Assembly (NCBI GenBank): GCA_028386065.3
Contig: JAKUCV010004486.1
Span: 1-64,000, forward strand
Direction: 5' to 3'
Length of the DNA stretch: 64,000 nucleotides
From: Turnera subulata
Taxonomy: Eukaryota > Streptophyta > Magnoliopsida > Malpighiales > Passifloraceae
In this document: one piece after another, positions 26,282 to 38,714 of the stretch
How the letters are laid out: each line of letters starts with the position of its first letter
Numbering within the stretch: the stretch's first letter is position 1
Program-made: the position numbers and the translations under genes
The notes under the pieces: model-generated
Database searches by the model: none
What the model was told of the DNA's origin: nothing
What the model saw: the letters and a program-made list of their open reading frames with translations, nothing else

Positions 26282-26960
26282 GGGCGTGTTCACCCAATAG
26301 AAAAATACTCTAAATTTTCTAAAAATTTGGAAAATAGGACTAGAAAATAGAGTTTTTGTTCATTGGATATCTTTTTCTAGTTGAATACTAGAAAAAGAAT
26401 TTTCTAGTTGAATACTAGAAAAAGAATTTTCTCAGTTTTCTAATCTACAACTAATTGGTGGAAAACAATAATAAGATGTTTTCCACACTTTCATGTATAA
26501 TTTATAAGTTTGTTTTCCTGATTGAAAACACCCATTTTCCTTCATTCTCCAATTAATGAAATTTCTAATAAGACAAAAAAATCCACATGAACATCTTGAT
26601 ACGACCAAATTAATCCTTATATTATTATCTAAATTTTAGGTTGTTAATTTGTCTCAATCCATCCAATTTAACCATCTCCTCCTCTTTTTTTTTTTTCCAA
26701 AATCTTTTAAATTTAACAAAAATCTATTAAATCTCTAAATCTAACCATGTTGACCATTTAATCTAATCATGTTTGGAAAAATTTTTGCAATATGAAAAGA
26801 GTGTTCATTGAACATGTAGACCAATTTTCCAAATAAAAGAATAATACTCTAAAAACGGTTAAGTGAACATGTTTTCAAACTTTTACAAGTTTTCCAATGG
26901 AAAATGAAAATTAGAAAAGGAGTAGAAAATGGAAAATATTTTCGGTTAATGAACACAACC
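26282..26960. mobile_element. Tourist-like (PIF/Harbinger) MITE
   Basis: TTA trinucleotides at 26279-26281 and 26961-26963 flank a 679-bp AT-rich unit. It begins GGGCGTGTTCAC and ends with the complement of GGTTGTGTTCAT. Imperfect terminal inverted repeats plus a TTA target duplication fit PIF/Harbinger MITEs. Internally a 28-bp sequence containing TTGAATACTAGAAAAAG is repeated in tandem near 26375-26431. There is no transposase. Confidence 0.6.
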
Positions 26961-26963
26961 TTA

Positions 26964-29900
26964 GAGTTGGAATCTTGAGAGAGCAAAATCGAAAGAGCGC
27001 CTGAATTCGAATTAGTCTTAGTTCGTTGATGTTCTTTTCATGTTCCTTTAAGGTGAGGTTGAATGCGAAACCAAAAATATTTAGAGTCACTGCCCTTTTT
27101 TTTTCCACTTATTATATATCACTAACCATTTGGACCTGTACCAACCAGCACATGCTTAAACTTATAATTAAGCAATTATAACATTATGAGTATGCTAAAC
27201 TGTGATACGGAACAGGTCTTTTTCCTGTGATACACAACTCAAATTCCGTCATAGATTTGAAAGCCACTTGGAGATGGTGACAGTTTCGTCGGTTTCTGGC
27301 CGACGAAAGCCTAACTGATGGAACACCTAGACACTAACTGCCCTTGGTTTCGCCGTGTTTGGAGATTCCCCTTGTTTCAGGTTTTTCAGGTTCTCTTTTC
27401 ATGTTTACCACCAAAAAAAAAAAGATACTGCAAAACAGCCAACCAATAGGTAGGCCGTGGGGAGATAAAATAATAATTAAATCAATAACAAAGCATTTCC
27501 AGTGTTTTCTTTCTCTCTTTCCATCGAGGGATTTAGTTATCTTCTCATTTTAAACTCAACAATATGTTAATTAAATCATTGAATAGGCCATTGCAGCTAA
27601 TTAATCCATCTGGTGCAGAAGGTATAGATATGATATTATTCAGATTTCTCAGATATCGTCCCAAAATTTACAATGTTAATGAGATTTATGCAGGAGAAGA
27701 AGGTGTTGTACTCTACCGCTTGCAGTGACAATGTGACTGACAGCAGCTTTCATTTCTAAGGCCGAGATCCACATTGAAAGCGATAATGGGCTCAGGGGTC
27801 AGGGCCAGCTAGTTAGATTGCGAATCTAACCAAACTGTCCTTTTCTGTATAATTTATCTACATATTTCACCCCTCTTAATTGGAAAATATGTTCCAGGCA
27901 AACAACATGGACAATGAAGGCTCCATTTTTTAGGTTTGCATGATAATGAAGGCTCCATTTTTTAGGTTTGAGATTGGAAAGCGAATAGTAAAGTGATACT
28001 ACTGCTAAAAAAAGGTCAAGAAATTACATATGCCATGACTTAATTAACCAACTGCCGAGCAGGTAACCAATGTGCGAGCTAGTGAAGTTGTATGTCGGTA
28101 ATATTGCTTTTCAAGATGGACACTATTAGTCACATTCCCCTTGCTTTAATATGCACATTCCTCATGGTTTTAAACAAGATTTCAACATTAAACTCGCAAT
28201 AACTTTTGGTTCGAAGGCTGGACAGGACAGCTACAATCACAATTCTGGTTCACAATAATGTTAGGTACTGGGGCAACAGGGAAGGAAAATGATGTTTGCT
28301 CTTAATTAGGTTTGTTATGTGACTAACTATGCCCTTTCCACCTATTTTGATAGGAACCTAGCTAATACATCTTCTAACCCCACAAATAAAATCTCACTTG
28401 GATCGTTGAGACAAAATAGTTACTAAAGGCAAATGAGTAAAATGCAAAGAAACTAGCATTGAAGAATATATGCGATTACATTTTCTTTTTTGATGGTTGG
28501 ATAGACTTGGGAGATAGATCGTGCAAAGAATGGGTAGAGCAGTAGGAGGGGGCAGTTTGTATTGATTAGTAGCATGTACGAACTGTATGGATGCACAAAA
28601 GCATCAGTACCTCACTAAAGTTGAGGTTGCCTATATATATACACGTACAATATCTATTACAATTCATGATCTGGCAAGAACAAGCTCCTAAAATTCACGC
28701 TATGCCATTTTCAGTGGTTCTTTAGTTTGTATTTTGATTTAAGTCGAAAATGTGAATTTTTATTGGTGTTGCACAATTTCTGTTAGTTACTAATGGTCGA
28801 CCTGGTAGACATAGTCACATAGTCATATAATTCATAAGGGTGGTGGTGGTCAAGGTGGCCATCAGGGTTGAAGAGGCGATCATTCCAGAGGATTTCAAGA
28901 GTCACTGTCGGAATACACCTATCAACGGAAAACTTAGAAAAATTGTAAGCAAGTTTATTAAGTTTATTTCCTTTTACAGTGGTTGTCTACTTACCTTATC
29001 TTTTATTTGTAGTGAGGAGGACAATTGGGACATCAGGATGTGGTCAAATCTCTTAATATCCACCAATGTGGGGTTGAGCGATTCGGTTATGCTTAAGCGA
29101 AGTCTCGAGTTTGACTCCTCGTGTATCCTGAAAATCATTGAGAGACTCAACCACCATACTGCAACCGGGTGAAATCCAAGTGGGATCCAACTTTCTTACT
29201 GTCTTTCTTTGGATTGCCAAAGTGTCCCAACCTTCCCTTCATGCATTTAGTACTTTAAATAGAATTTTGCCTGGTTTCTAGCAAAACTTGCTTTGCATGG
29301 TCTTATATGCTGTGACTTTCTCTCTTATCCTGCTCCTGATTGTAACGGTCTGCTACAGATTTGAGTTCTGTACAGCTGGATGTTTTCTAGTTGAAGTAAT
29401 TCTAGAGATTTTAACAATGTACCTGAAATTCTCTTCTTATAGAGATTAAATCAAAACAACCTTGGGTAGGGGAAACAAAAAATTAATATTGAGTGATTTT
29501 TTTTGAAATTTGATTTGCATTTCAAAAAATATATGCTGTTTGGTTAATTTAATCCATCCGTCCAAATCCGAAGCCATACAGAAGATAAATACAAAAATGG
29601 AAACACATTAAATCTGTATTTTTTTCGTCACCTACCTTTTTCTTCCTCTCTTAAACGAAAATGAGAGATTCAAAGTTAAAGAAACTATGTTGAAAGATTT
29701 CTATTTCTTTCTTTTTTTTTTTTTTTTTCCATTTCTGTCTGAATCTTTGTTACACCGAAACTCTGAATCTCTCGTTTTGCAATAGATCGACGATGGCATA
29801 CATGATACACCAAATGTAAAACAATTTGACAAGTGTGAATAATGACATTATAGAGAAATAGCACAAGCTGTGATTGTCTGATTGAGGACAAAGTTGATTA

Positions 29901-30430
29901 GTAGGATGAAGACTTGAGTGTACTTGTCATGGACCTCCGGGTCACAATCAATCCGCTTCTAATATCAACCTCTAAATGCCACAACTATCTGTTTGCAGAT
30001 AAGAATAAAGTTCCAATTCACATCCGCAATCTCATTTCGGCGCAGTAATGATGAAAAAGTTGGGCGACCACTTTGGCAAAACATTTTTGCGTTGATAGTA
30101 ACAGTGAACTAATCCCGCAGAACACTACCTCTCTATAGGTCTGACGCACATGATGACGAGCTTTTAAAAGAAAAGGAGAAAACAAAAGAAGAGGAAGAAC
30201 AACGAACTTTTGCATGAATATACAACCACAAAACATCATCCCCAGTTCCATAAGGACAAAGTTCACATCCTTGTGCTTTTATAATAAGCTTGCTCAGAAA
30301 AAACATAACCGTTATGTTACATCTTTCCTTCAGCTAATTGCCTAAATTACACAGAAGGCTGACAAAACCACCTACTTTCTTCACCCAGTCACCCCACGAA
30401 GGCCATGACTATCTCCACTTCTGTAAATGA
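26964..30430. other. AT-rich spacer, no gene seen
   Basis: Features noticed are a short hairpin (TTTCGTCGG stem at 27284-27292 and 27300-27308) and a poly(T) run near 29711. A 110-codon ORF at 28840-29172 lacks motifs. The distal part near 30,000-30,430 probably holds the 3' UTR of the SAP gene. Confidence 0.4.
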
Positions 30431-32864
30431 TTAACCATTTGCACTTCTCAACCGGGCAACCAGCTCATCCTGCACAGTCAATACCAGAGAAAACGCAGAT
30501 TAAGAATAAGAGCTATCCGGAGAGAAAAAGGAGCTATTTTCTGGCATCACGGAGTTCATGAACGGCAATCAGTTGGTTCCATGAACCCACTATTAGCAAT
30601 TAGTTTCGTTGCATTTGAACATCAAAAAGCATCCACTATAAGCACCTAATATGGTTCTACACATGGGACAGAACACGCAAGTAGATACTCCAAACTATCT
30701 ACGATAACTGAGAATACTTGCCTTCTTTCCCTTGGTAGAAAGGCCTCTCTCTTTCAAAAGGGCACGAAGCTTCTCTACAGTCATACTGTAGTATTCCTTC
30801 TCTGATAACCGGCTACCTGATCCCCCTGCAACGCAAATGCCATCAGTAAAAGCTTGAAATGAACACAAAATGGGATCATAATATCAATAGAAGCTACAGC
30901 CAAACAGAAAATGCCAAGCGCCATACCGATATGGAACATTTATGGCACATTGGATTTTTCAGATAGTATGCAGATATCCAGTTATGGGTATACCCCACGG
31001 TAGTGTTGTTTATTTAGTTATTGATTTGGGGCTGAAAACAAGTGTCTTACGAAGTTATGGTAACTAGCACCAGCTAATAACTTCCGAGTAATCTAAATCT
31101 CCATGGATTCCATTTAACGTTTATCACAGATCAAATTAGAAAACAAAACGCATTCAAACGAAATTAGAATTCTGAGCCATGTAGAGCATGGTAAATCACA
31201 CTCATAGGAAATGTCTGAATTCTTGATAAAGGCTCAGAAAAGAAAACTCCATAATGTTCCATCTGAATTCTGAAGCATAAGCCACTTCTAGCCCAAGTTT
31301 ACCATGCAACCTTCAAACTGAATATGCATGCAATTGGGTCCTCGTAGAAAAGATATGGTGCAGGGAATCATTTTAACTCCATCAGGTGTAATAAACATCA
31401 AGAGACAAACATTTAGAGGTTTCGCAAAGTTTATTAGCTAAAATACATACAGTAAGACAGCGCGCGCACACAAAAGATAAACACTTCCACAAATCTAAGA
31501 CAACTGCCAATGCAAAACAATGGCCGGCAGATTTGACCTGGCAGGGAAGTAGAGGAATTATTACTTTTCTTTGTTGAAGCTCTATCATCCAAAACCTTTC
31601 CTGCAGACCTGAAAAAATGGTGTAGGGGAAAAAGGATTCAATCTGGTCAAAAAGTGAAGAAACTATCAAGCATAAAAATCATTGTAGCGAGCTGTGAAAG
31701 AGCGGTAAGATGATTATCGAAAATCTACATGTAAATTTTACAAGGAAGCGCTTAGGAATCCTTTAAGAGATAGATGAAAGCAGTACCTTTTTCTAGAACT
31801 CTCAGTTCCAGTTGCCCCCTTCAAATCTTTCGAGGTGGAGTCACTCTTCTGCCTCCTGATCTGAAGTGATCTAATCAGAATGTTTGTCTGATTTGTCTTT
31901 ATAAGTTGGCCCTCTGTATCAAAACAAAAGAACAAAAATGACACTGTAAATATACAACAGCAACATCAACTATGAGTTTTTCCTCCACAAAATGACATTT
32001 TATGAACTTTATGACAGCATCCAGAGAGAAGAATCAAAGAAAGTGAAACAATCTGCTATATGTTTCTTGAGACAAACATTCAGTTCCTCTCGCCAATCGG
32101 AAGAGCATGGATACACAACGATGGGGCAATTGCCCAAGCATACCTGGTGGTGATGTATCACGATCGGTGACATAAACTCGCACCCCACCCTGTGCAAAAT
32201 TCTCAAAATGTGAGCAAAAATGTCAACTTAAAACACTCAATAACATGCCAACAATGCCGATCGAAACCATACAATTAAGAAACAGCAGAAGGGGGGTAAC
32301 AAGACAAGCAGTACACTGACACAATAGTGCTGGATAAAGGTGCATACTTGGATGGCCTCCTAATTTTGTTCGCGAATAGGCAAAAGGGTTCTAGCATTTA
32401 GGGTTGAGTTTCACAATCGAATAAACCCTAAAACCCCAAAAACATTGGGAGAACTAAGAACTTATCACACTCTAACAAGTACTTCTTGTTTTGCAAGTAA
32501 AGCCAAATTGAACTCACCCACAACCCAAGCATTCGTTTAACCATTCGGGTAGTTAAGCTTCTTTCACAAAAACGATTGATTGCTCTAAAATGGCCGCATT
32601 TCCTCGATAAATAGAGGAAAACGGAAAAAGAAGAAGAAAAACTAACGGGGAATATCTATCGACCAAGGCAGAGAAAGAAAAGAAGGAAAAGGAAGTAGTA
32701 GCGGGGAAGAGGAGGATATATTTTGTTACCGGATTGGAGGAAGTGATGATGGTGGAGGGAAAGATGCCGCGGGAAGGGAGGTTGGCGAGGGAGTTGGTGG
32801 GGCCAGACGGCGCCGGATCAGCATCGGAGGACCGAGAACAGGAGGCGTCCATGGCGTCGCTCAT
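30431..32864 (-). CDS. Small SAP-motif protein, function unknown
   Basis: Six coding segments on the minus strand (32730-32864, 32144-32189, 31787-31913, 31538-31608, 30722-30825, 30431-30469) give an in-frame 173-aa protein. The N-terminus is serine/proline-rich. The middle carries [20 protein letters not shown] and a basic serine-rich stretch. The C-terminus (about 133-170) reads [20 protein letters not shown], then [17 protein letters not shown], a helix-turn-helix SAP-like motif usually involved in DNA or RNA binding. The last intron uses a GC donor (AAG|GCAAGT); reading through to the nearby GT gives an immediate stop, and the GC junction restores KKDELVARL. Two nearby in-frame ATGs exist (32864, 32852); I chose the first. 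A nuclear role is inferred from the SAP motif only. I do not recognise a named orthologue. Confidence 0.82.
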
Positions 32865-33421
32865 AAACCCTGGAGGAGGAAGTACGGAAATACGGAGAGA
32901 AAAAATTATCAAGGAAAAGAAGTGTGTTTGTGTGTGTCGGTGACAGTCAACCGGGGTTGGCTTGTTGTTGGTTTTGTGTACTTTTCTGTTGTTGGCCTGG
33001 AAAGTGGAACAGCATGGAGTTTTCTCTCCCCTATATACCCGGAGTCCCGGTACCACGTTGTAATATTGGGCTACAATTTTACTTACAATCTCTTCCCTCT
33101 CAGGGTTTTTCTTTTTTATTTAATTCTTAAAGATATTTTTGTTCCAAACACGTATTAATAATAAATAAATCCAGAATGAATTCTTTAAGACAAAGGTGTA
33201 TAAATGATAAAAATATCTATTAAAATCATTTCACACATGAAGTTAATACCAGACAAGCTTTAAGTGATGGGTTGAAGATAATTTGATTAGCACAAATTGT
33301 GTTAAAAAGAATACTTGTGGAGTAATAGAAAAAGATTATAGAATTGATTTTTATTTTCCTCAATCTACGTGGCTAATTAATTGTTGGTATAAGGATGGCC
33401 CTCCTGCCATTATATTTTCAT

Positions 33422-33591
33422 GGAACTTGCTCACCTCCAGTGCAAAATCCTCCATCTCCCTCCAATGTGTAGTAAAGATTTAAACACATCATTTAAATTT
33501 GATCTAATGGCTCATATCACAATTTGTTTAAAATTTATTTTTTAATCTAACAGGCAAATGGAAAGTTTTGCACTGGAGGTGAGCAAGCCCC
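33422..33591. mobile_element. 170-bp Mutator-type MITE
   Basis: TATTTTCAT occurs at 33413-33421 and 33592-33600, a perfect 9-bp direct repeat. The enclosed unit has inverted ends of about 26 bp with the perfect core TTGCTCACCTCCAGTGCAAAA. Both ends start GG. Nine-base target duplications point to the Mutator superfamily. It has no coding capacity. Confidence 0.75.
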
Positions 33592-34707
33592 TATTTTCAT
33601 ACGTAGAATTTGAACTTTTTGTTTGAACGATTATATGTAATCAACCCTACATACTTTTCATGTATGGCATTAAACCAGAGGTAGGATTTGAACTCATAAC
33701 CTTACTTAAAGGATGGTGCCATTGGCATTCATCAAAGAAAAAAGAAGGATGGTGTATTCCTTGTTACTAAGGCAAGCATTGTTTTAAAAAATTATAGGAT
33801 TAGAAGTGCTTGTGAAATTTCATGTCTCTTTTTGCATTTTCCAATGGTGATATGTAAAAGTCCTTTTGCTTGTCATAAAGGCACTAACCTGTACATTATC
33901 TTAATAGACTATCTTGGGAGCAAGAGTTTATCATTTTGTCACCTTTACTATTTGCTTTAGCAAGAATTAGGCAACTACACGTGTTACACACGTGTTTGTG
34001 TGCTGATTGATTTATACCGTGTTGCACACAGATATTTAGTTAATCTTATCGAAGGAGACAAAAGTAATTGAAAAGGTATTTCCTGCTCTAAAATACGAAT
34101 ACTAAAATAGGAACAGAACAACTATATTGAGAAGATTTGAAAGCTTACCTTGAATCCCCTTCAAGGTTATGTTGTTTGCCTTGGGTTTTATTTCTTGATT
34201 GTGAATGAAGCACAAATTTTTTATTTTGCCCTGAAAATTCAGAAGTTTAACTATGCATAAGTAACCAATTCTTTAAAATATGAAGCATGGTTTTGTTTAG
34301 TTGTGAAAAAAAAAAGAGATTAGCTTAATAATACGATCGCCATAGTATGTGGTTTCCCTCATTTTATAGTACAAAAATTGATTGTAACATTAAATTGTAA
34401 CATTAAATACATGTTACTTTTGGTTTTCAAGAAACATTTCATAATTTGATGTATTTTACATTTAATTTTTTTAAGCTCAATTATACCTTCTCATCACCCT
34501 AACGTTTCCTCCTGCAATTTACACACAAACAATTGATTTAAAATTAAATATAGAATATTACTTTTTTTTATTAAATTTACTAAATAATATATTAATTATT
34601 TTTTTTACAAAATTAATTACCGCATGTCAATCTTTAGAAAACCACATGTCAACACCAGAGATCTAGGTCTCTAATTTAATATATTTATATAGATTCCATT
34701 CCATCGG

Positions 34708-34880
34708 TTTTTTTTTTTTTTTGTTTTAGGAAATGGCCACGGAGGCCCGTATACAATTGATCACCCTCTTACAAATCTATCCTGGGCCAAGCCCATAACA
34801 TCTTGCCTCAACAAAAATATAAGGCTCGGGTTATCATACAACAGTTCTATCAGTTAAACTGCTACCCTACGGCCCAATGA
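34708..34880 (-). mobile_element. Probable tRNA-derived SINE
   Basis: On the minus strand a tRNA-like head (GGGTAGCAGTTTAACTGATAG, then a degenerate box B-like CCCGAGCC) is followed by about 120 bp and a poly(A) tail (poly(T) at 34708-34722 on the plus strand). Target duplications are not clear, and similarity to a specific tRNA is weak. Confidence 0.35.
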
Positions 34881-35655
34881 TAACGGGGCCAGGCATTCCT
34901 AATTTTAAGTTCTTAGGAAAGAAAAAGAAACGTGGATTTTAACTGTTTAAGTACAAAATATCTCTATCCACTGTTCGCGGGCGGCCGAAGGAAAACATCC
35001 CCATCATGGCCACATCACCATCCACGTCACCACAAGTAAGAAAATGTTAAAAAGCTTAGCTGCTTAGGTGCACAAAGCACGGACCAGCGCATAATAGCAT
35101 GCCACGCAAGTGGCTGTCATTAAGAATCGGATAAGGAAAGGGTCCCTTTATATTTTAATTAAGAAAAAAATAAAAGAAAAAACAAAACGAAATTATAGAG
35201 CCATGCAAGGGATAAGCATCACGGCGCATCCTTCGTCCAAAACTTTGACCGCTCACCTGCATCACCATCAATGCTCCTCCATGTCTCCACACTCTCCACG
35301 TGTCCACATCCCCCTAAATTATTACATGATCATCCTCGTTACTTTTGTGTCTGATTGTCCATGTTCCCTTTTAGAATATTACTAATTAATGAATATCAAA
35401 AGTGTCCCATTACAGTACAGATTTCCAATACATGTCTCTAAGTAAAGGGAAAATATATCCAACTATATGATTTCTTAGCTGATTTGCATGGTTAGAACGG
35501 TGGGGTGAACCGTAGAGGATAGTAAGAGGTGCGCTTTTTGGATATATTTAAGGGAGGGATTCTTAATGATTGTCAACTTTGGAAAACTAGGTGACAAAGT
35601 TGGAGCACACAGGAAAAGAGTAACTTGAAACCTTTTAAAACATACACAGAGTGAT

Positions 35656-35680
35656 AGAGAGAGAGAGAGGGAGAGAGGTT
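35656..35680. repeat. GA microsatellite in KING1 5' leader
   Basis: Run of GAGAGAGAGAGGGAGAGAGG about 30-50 bp before the KING1 ATG. Confidence 0.8.
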
Positions 35681-35707
35681 AAGTGATTGGAGAAAAGAGT
35701 CGGTGAT

Positions 35708-38700
35708 ATGGCGAGCATGCAGCTAATGAGAGAGACTCACCATGAGGTGGGTATGCAGGAGAGTCCTAGGAGCCCTGAAGCACAGCTGGGGAGGAAAGTA
35801 GAGGATCTTTGGGATGTTATGGAGCCTCAGTTAAGCCCAACTGAGAAACTCAACGCTTGCTTTGAAAGCATCCCTGTCTCTGCTTTTCCTCCTTCATCTA
35901 CTCAAGGTACTCATAATTGAACTGTTTTTGAATGAACCCTTTTTGGTTCAAGTTGGAAATTCAATGCTAAAAGCATCAGCCGTGGTGATCACTGTCTGTT
36001 TGCTTGTGTTTTTTTTTTTTCTTCTTTTTTCTGGGTTTTGTTAGTCAAGAGTTGAACTTTTTTGGATAGCCTTTTGATGCTGTTGTTTAATTGATTGCTG
36101 TAGGGGCAAGGTTTGTTTTTTATTCGTTTTTGTGAGTGCAGGCCTAAATTTTTGCTAAAATTTTGTATGCAGTGGTCGAGATAAGATCAGACACGAGTTT
36201 GGCGGAGGCTGTTCATATTCTGGCAGAAAATAAGATTCTTAGTGCGCCTGTGTTGGATGTTGATGCTCCTGAGGATGCCGGTTGGATGGATAGATACATT
36301 GGTGTTGTTGAGTTTGCGGGAATTGCAGTTTGGATTCTGCAGCAGGTAATTAGCTTGCCCATGCTTATGAAAAGAAATGAAGTGAATACTTATTTATTCA
36401 CAGTTGTTCCCGATTCACGATGTAATAACATAATTTGGATATTGGTTGTGGGAATAAAGGTAACGAGTAATCTTTCAATTCAACAAAGTAGCTAGAATTG
36501 CGGAACGAGGCCTGTTCTGTGTCTGGACTCTGGATGACTGGAGAATGATAACACATCTTTTGATATTCTGAGAATTTTGATCATCTTCATGTCCTTAATA
36601 CCTTAATGTTGTTCTGGTGTAGTTAATCTTTGCACGGCAATGTACTATTAGATGTCAATCCTCTCTTTAAGCTAGATTGTTAAACTGATGATACATTGTG
36701 CTATTTTGGTCTATTGTTCTTCTGATCTAGTTCTCTCTATCTGTGATGGTTGATGAGGTTTTCTGTATTGTCTTTGACAGTCAGAGCCCCCATCTCCAAG
36801 GAGCCCGCACTCTGGAAAAGCTCTCGATGCGATACTTAATGGAGTGACTAGTGGAGCCGCTTTTCTTGGCCCAGATGATGCTGCAGAGACCTCCGGAAAC
36901 TTTTTCGAGGCTCTTACTGCTTCTGAATTCTACAGAGCGACAAAGGTTCTCCTTTATAGTGATTCTAAAATTAGGTTTTCTCTAATCTGCACTATATGTT
37001 CGTTCCTCCTGCATAATAACTCTAGAGCGTACAGGTTCGAGATATTGCAGGATCATTCCGTTGGGCACCATTTCTTGCTTTGCAGAAAGAGAACTCTTTT
37101 TTGACGATGCTATTGTTACTTTCCAAGTACAAAATGAAGAGTATTCCTGTGGTTGATCTGGGTGAAGTGAAAATCGACAATATCATCACTCAGTCTTCTG
37201 TTATTCACATGTTAGCAGAATGTTCTGGGCTTAAGTGGTTTGAAAGCTGGGGAACCAAAACTCTCTCTGAAATTGGTCTGCCTGTGATGTCTGCTGATCA
37301 GATAGTCAAGGTGTGTGGCTATGCTGATTTAACAGCTATTAGAGTTATTTGTCATTGCCATCTATAATGCTTGGAAAGTTTTTAACAATCCCTGGAAAGT
37401 GGACCAATTATTTATATATTGTTTGTCTGAGAAATAAATTGTTTATATGCATAGTGAACCTGATCAGGCAAAGCTCATTATTTTTTTTAAAAAAACAGCC
37501 TTAACTCAAAGACAGTTTTTTCTTAATGGTGCCAAGAAATTTGCAGCTGAACTTACTAACCAGTCCGTCTCTTTATTTTCTTTAGTTATGTCTTCAAGCA
37601 TGGTTCAACGGTTTATAATTGTATTCTCTCAAAACTTTTCTTGTTTGTTTCAGTTGAAGGAGGATGAACCAGTGCTCCAAGCGTTTAAGCTGATGAGGAA
37701 AATGAGAATTGGAGCAATACCCGTAGTTGACAGCAGTGGCCAAAAGGCAGTGGGTAATATTAGTTTACGGGATGTCCAATTTCTTTTGACTGCTCCAGAG
37801 ATCTACCATGATTACAGGTTGGTTGCATAATCGTCTCATAATTGCATTGTTGTTTCACTATCAATAAATGTGATATCCTTTGATTGATTATCAAACTTTT
37901 GTACAAGACCGTGTTTGGTTACAATAAGACTGCCTGGTAACCAGACCTCATGAATTTGAAAGCTTGTTTTCTCACAGAATTCTGAACAGAACGTATCCTG
38001 TAGGCAATGTTGTGTACAAGGTTGTGATTGGTTTCTGCACCCCGACTTATAGTTGATTGTGAAGAAACCAGCCAGATGCTGCCCATAAACAAACTTGTAA
38101 AAGCTTTTTTCAAAATTTAGTTCCACTTAAAAGTAACCAAATGTTCAGCTTTTGTTTGATAGACTCAAAGCTAACATAGAATTGCAACACCTGGTCGAAT
38201 TTGAATTTCTACGAATGGCTCTTTCTGAATATTTATAGTGGTTAAATCATTTTCTATCTTCATGCAACCTTAGGTTTATGGTTGCATTAGATGCATAACT
38301 TGATGGGGGGACTATATACATCAGTTCATATTTTTTCCAACAGCAAATTAGTAGATTCTTTCCATTTAAGCCAATGTTCTTACCATTCCATCCTACTATT
38401 TGACATCTTGTGGCAGGTCTATCACAGCAAAGAACTTTTTGGCGGCTGTCGGAAGCTATTTGAAGAAACATGATGAAAACTCACCGATGGTTAGTGGTGT
38501 AGTTACATGCACGAGAGATCATACTACCAAGGAATTGATCCAGATGCTGGATGCCGGGAAAATCCAGAGGATATATGTGGTGGACGATGCTGGGAATTTG
38601 GAAGGTGTCATCACTCTGCGGGACATCATCTCAAGGCTCGCAAATGAACCCCGTGGCTACTTTGGTGATTTCTTTGATGGAGTATTGCCACTGCCAAAGA

Positions 38701-38714
38701 CCAGTAGAGTTTAA
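35708..38714 (+). CDS. KING1: SnRK1 gamma-type regulatory subunit, KING1-like (four CBS motifs)
   Basis: Plant relative of the AMPK/SNF1 gamma subunit, linked to the SnRK1 energy-sensing kinase. Six exons (35708-35906, 36173-36345, 36781-36945, 37035-37310, 37654-37817, 38417-38714) give an in-frame 424-aa protein, the length of Arabidopsis KING1 as I recall it. The start at 35708 gives MASMQLM, then GRKVEDLWDVMEPQLSPTEK and LNACFESIPVSAFP. CBS motifs follow: ENKILSAPVLDV, FLTMLLLLSKYKMKSIPVVD, AFKLMRKMRIGAIPVVD with GNISLRDVQFLL, and AGKIQRIYVVDDAGNLEGVI. The C-terminus is EPRGYFGDFFDGVLPLP. Work on the family indicates that the beta-gamma hybrid protein is the canonical gamma in plants, so the precise role of KING1-type proteins is less certain. 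The gene appears intact, with GT-AG introns. Confidence 0.95.

Larger units (their letters stand above)
32865..35707. other. Spacer between SAP gene and KING1
   Basis: Divergent 5' regions of the two genes with AT-rich DNA between. It contains a 170-bp MITE (33422-33591), a probable SINE (34708-34880) and a GA-rich microsatellite in the KING1 5' UTR (35656-35680). No further gene is visible. Confidence 0.5.

Noticed and set aside
27284..27308. TTTCGTCGG hairpin as a terminator or microRNA
   Set aside because: Stem of only nine pairs, no precursor-length pairing around it.
28840..29172. 110-codon ORF possibly from a gene
   Set aside because: No recognisable domain; the second half has a GGGTTGAGCGATTCGG type phrase common in plant repeats.
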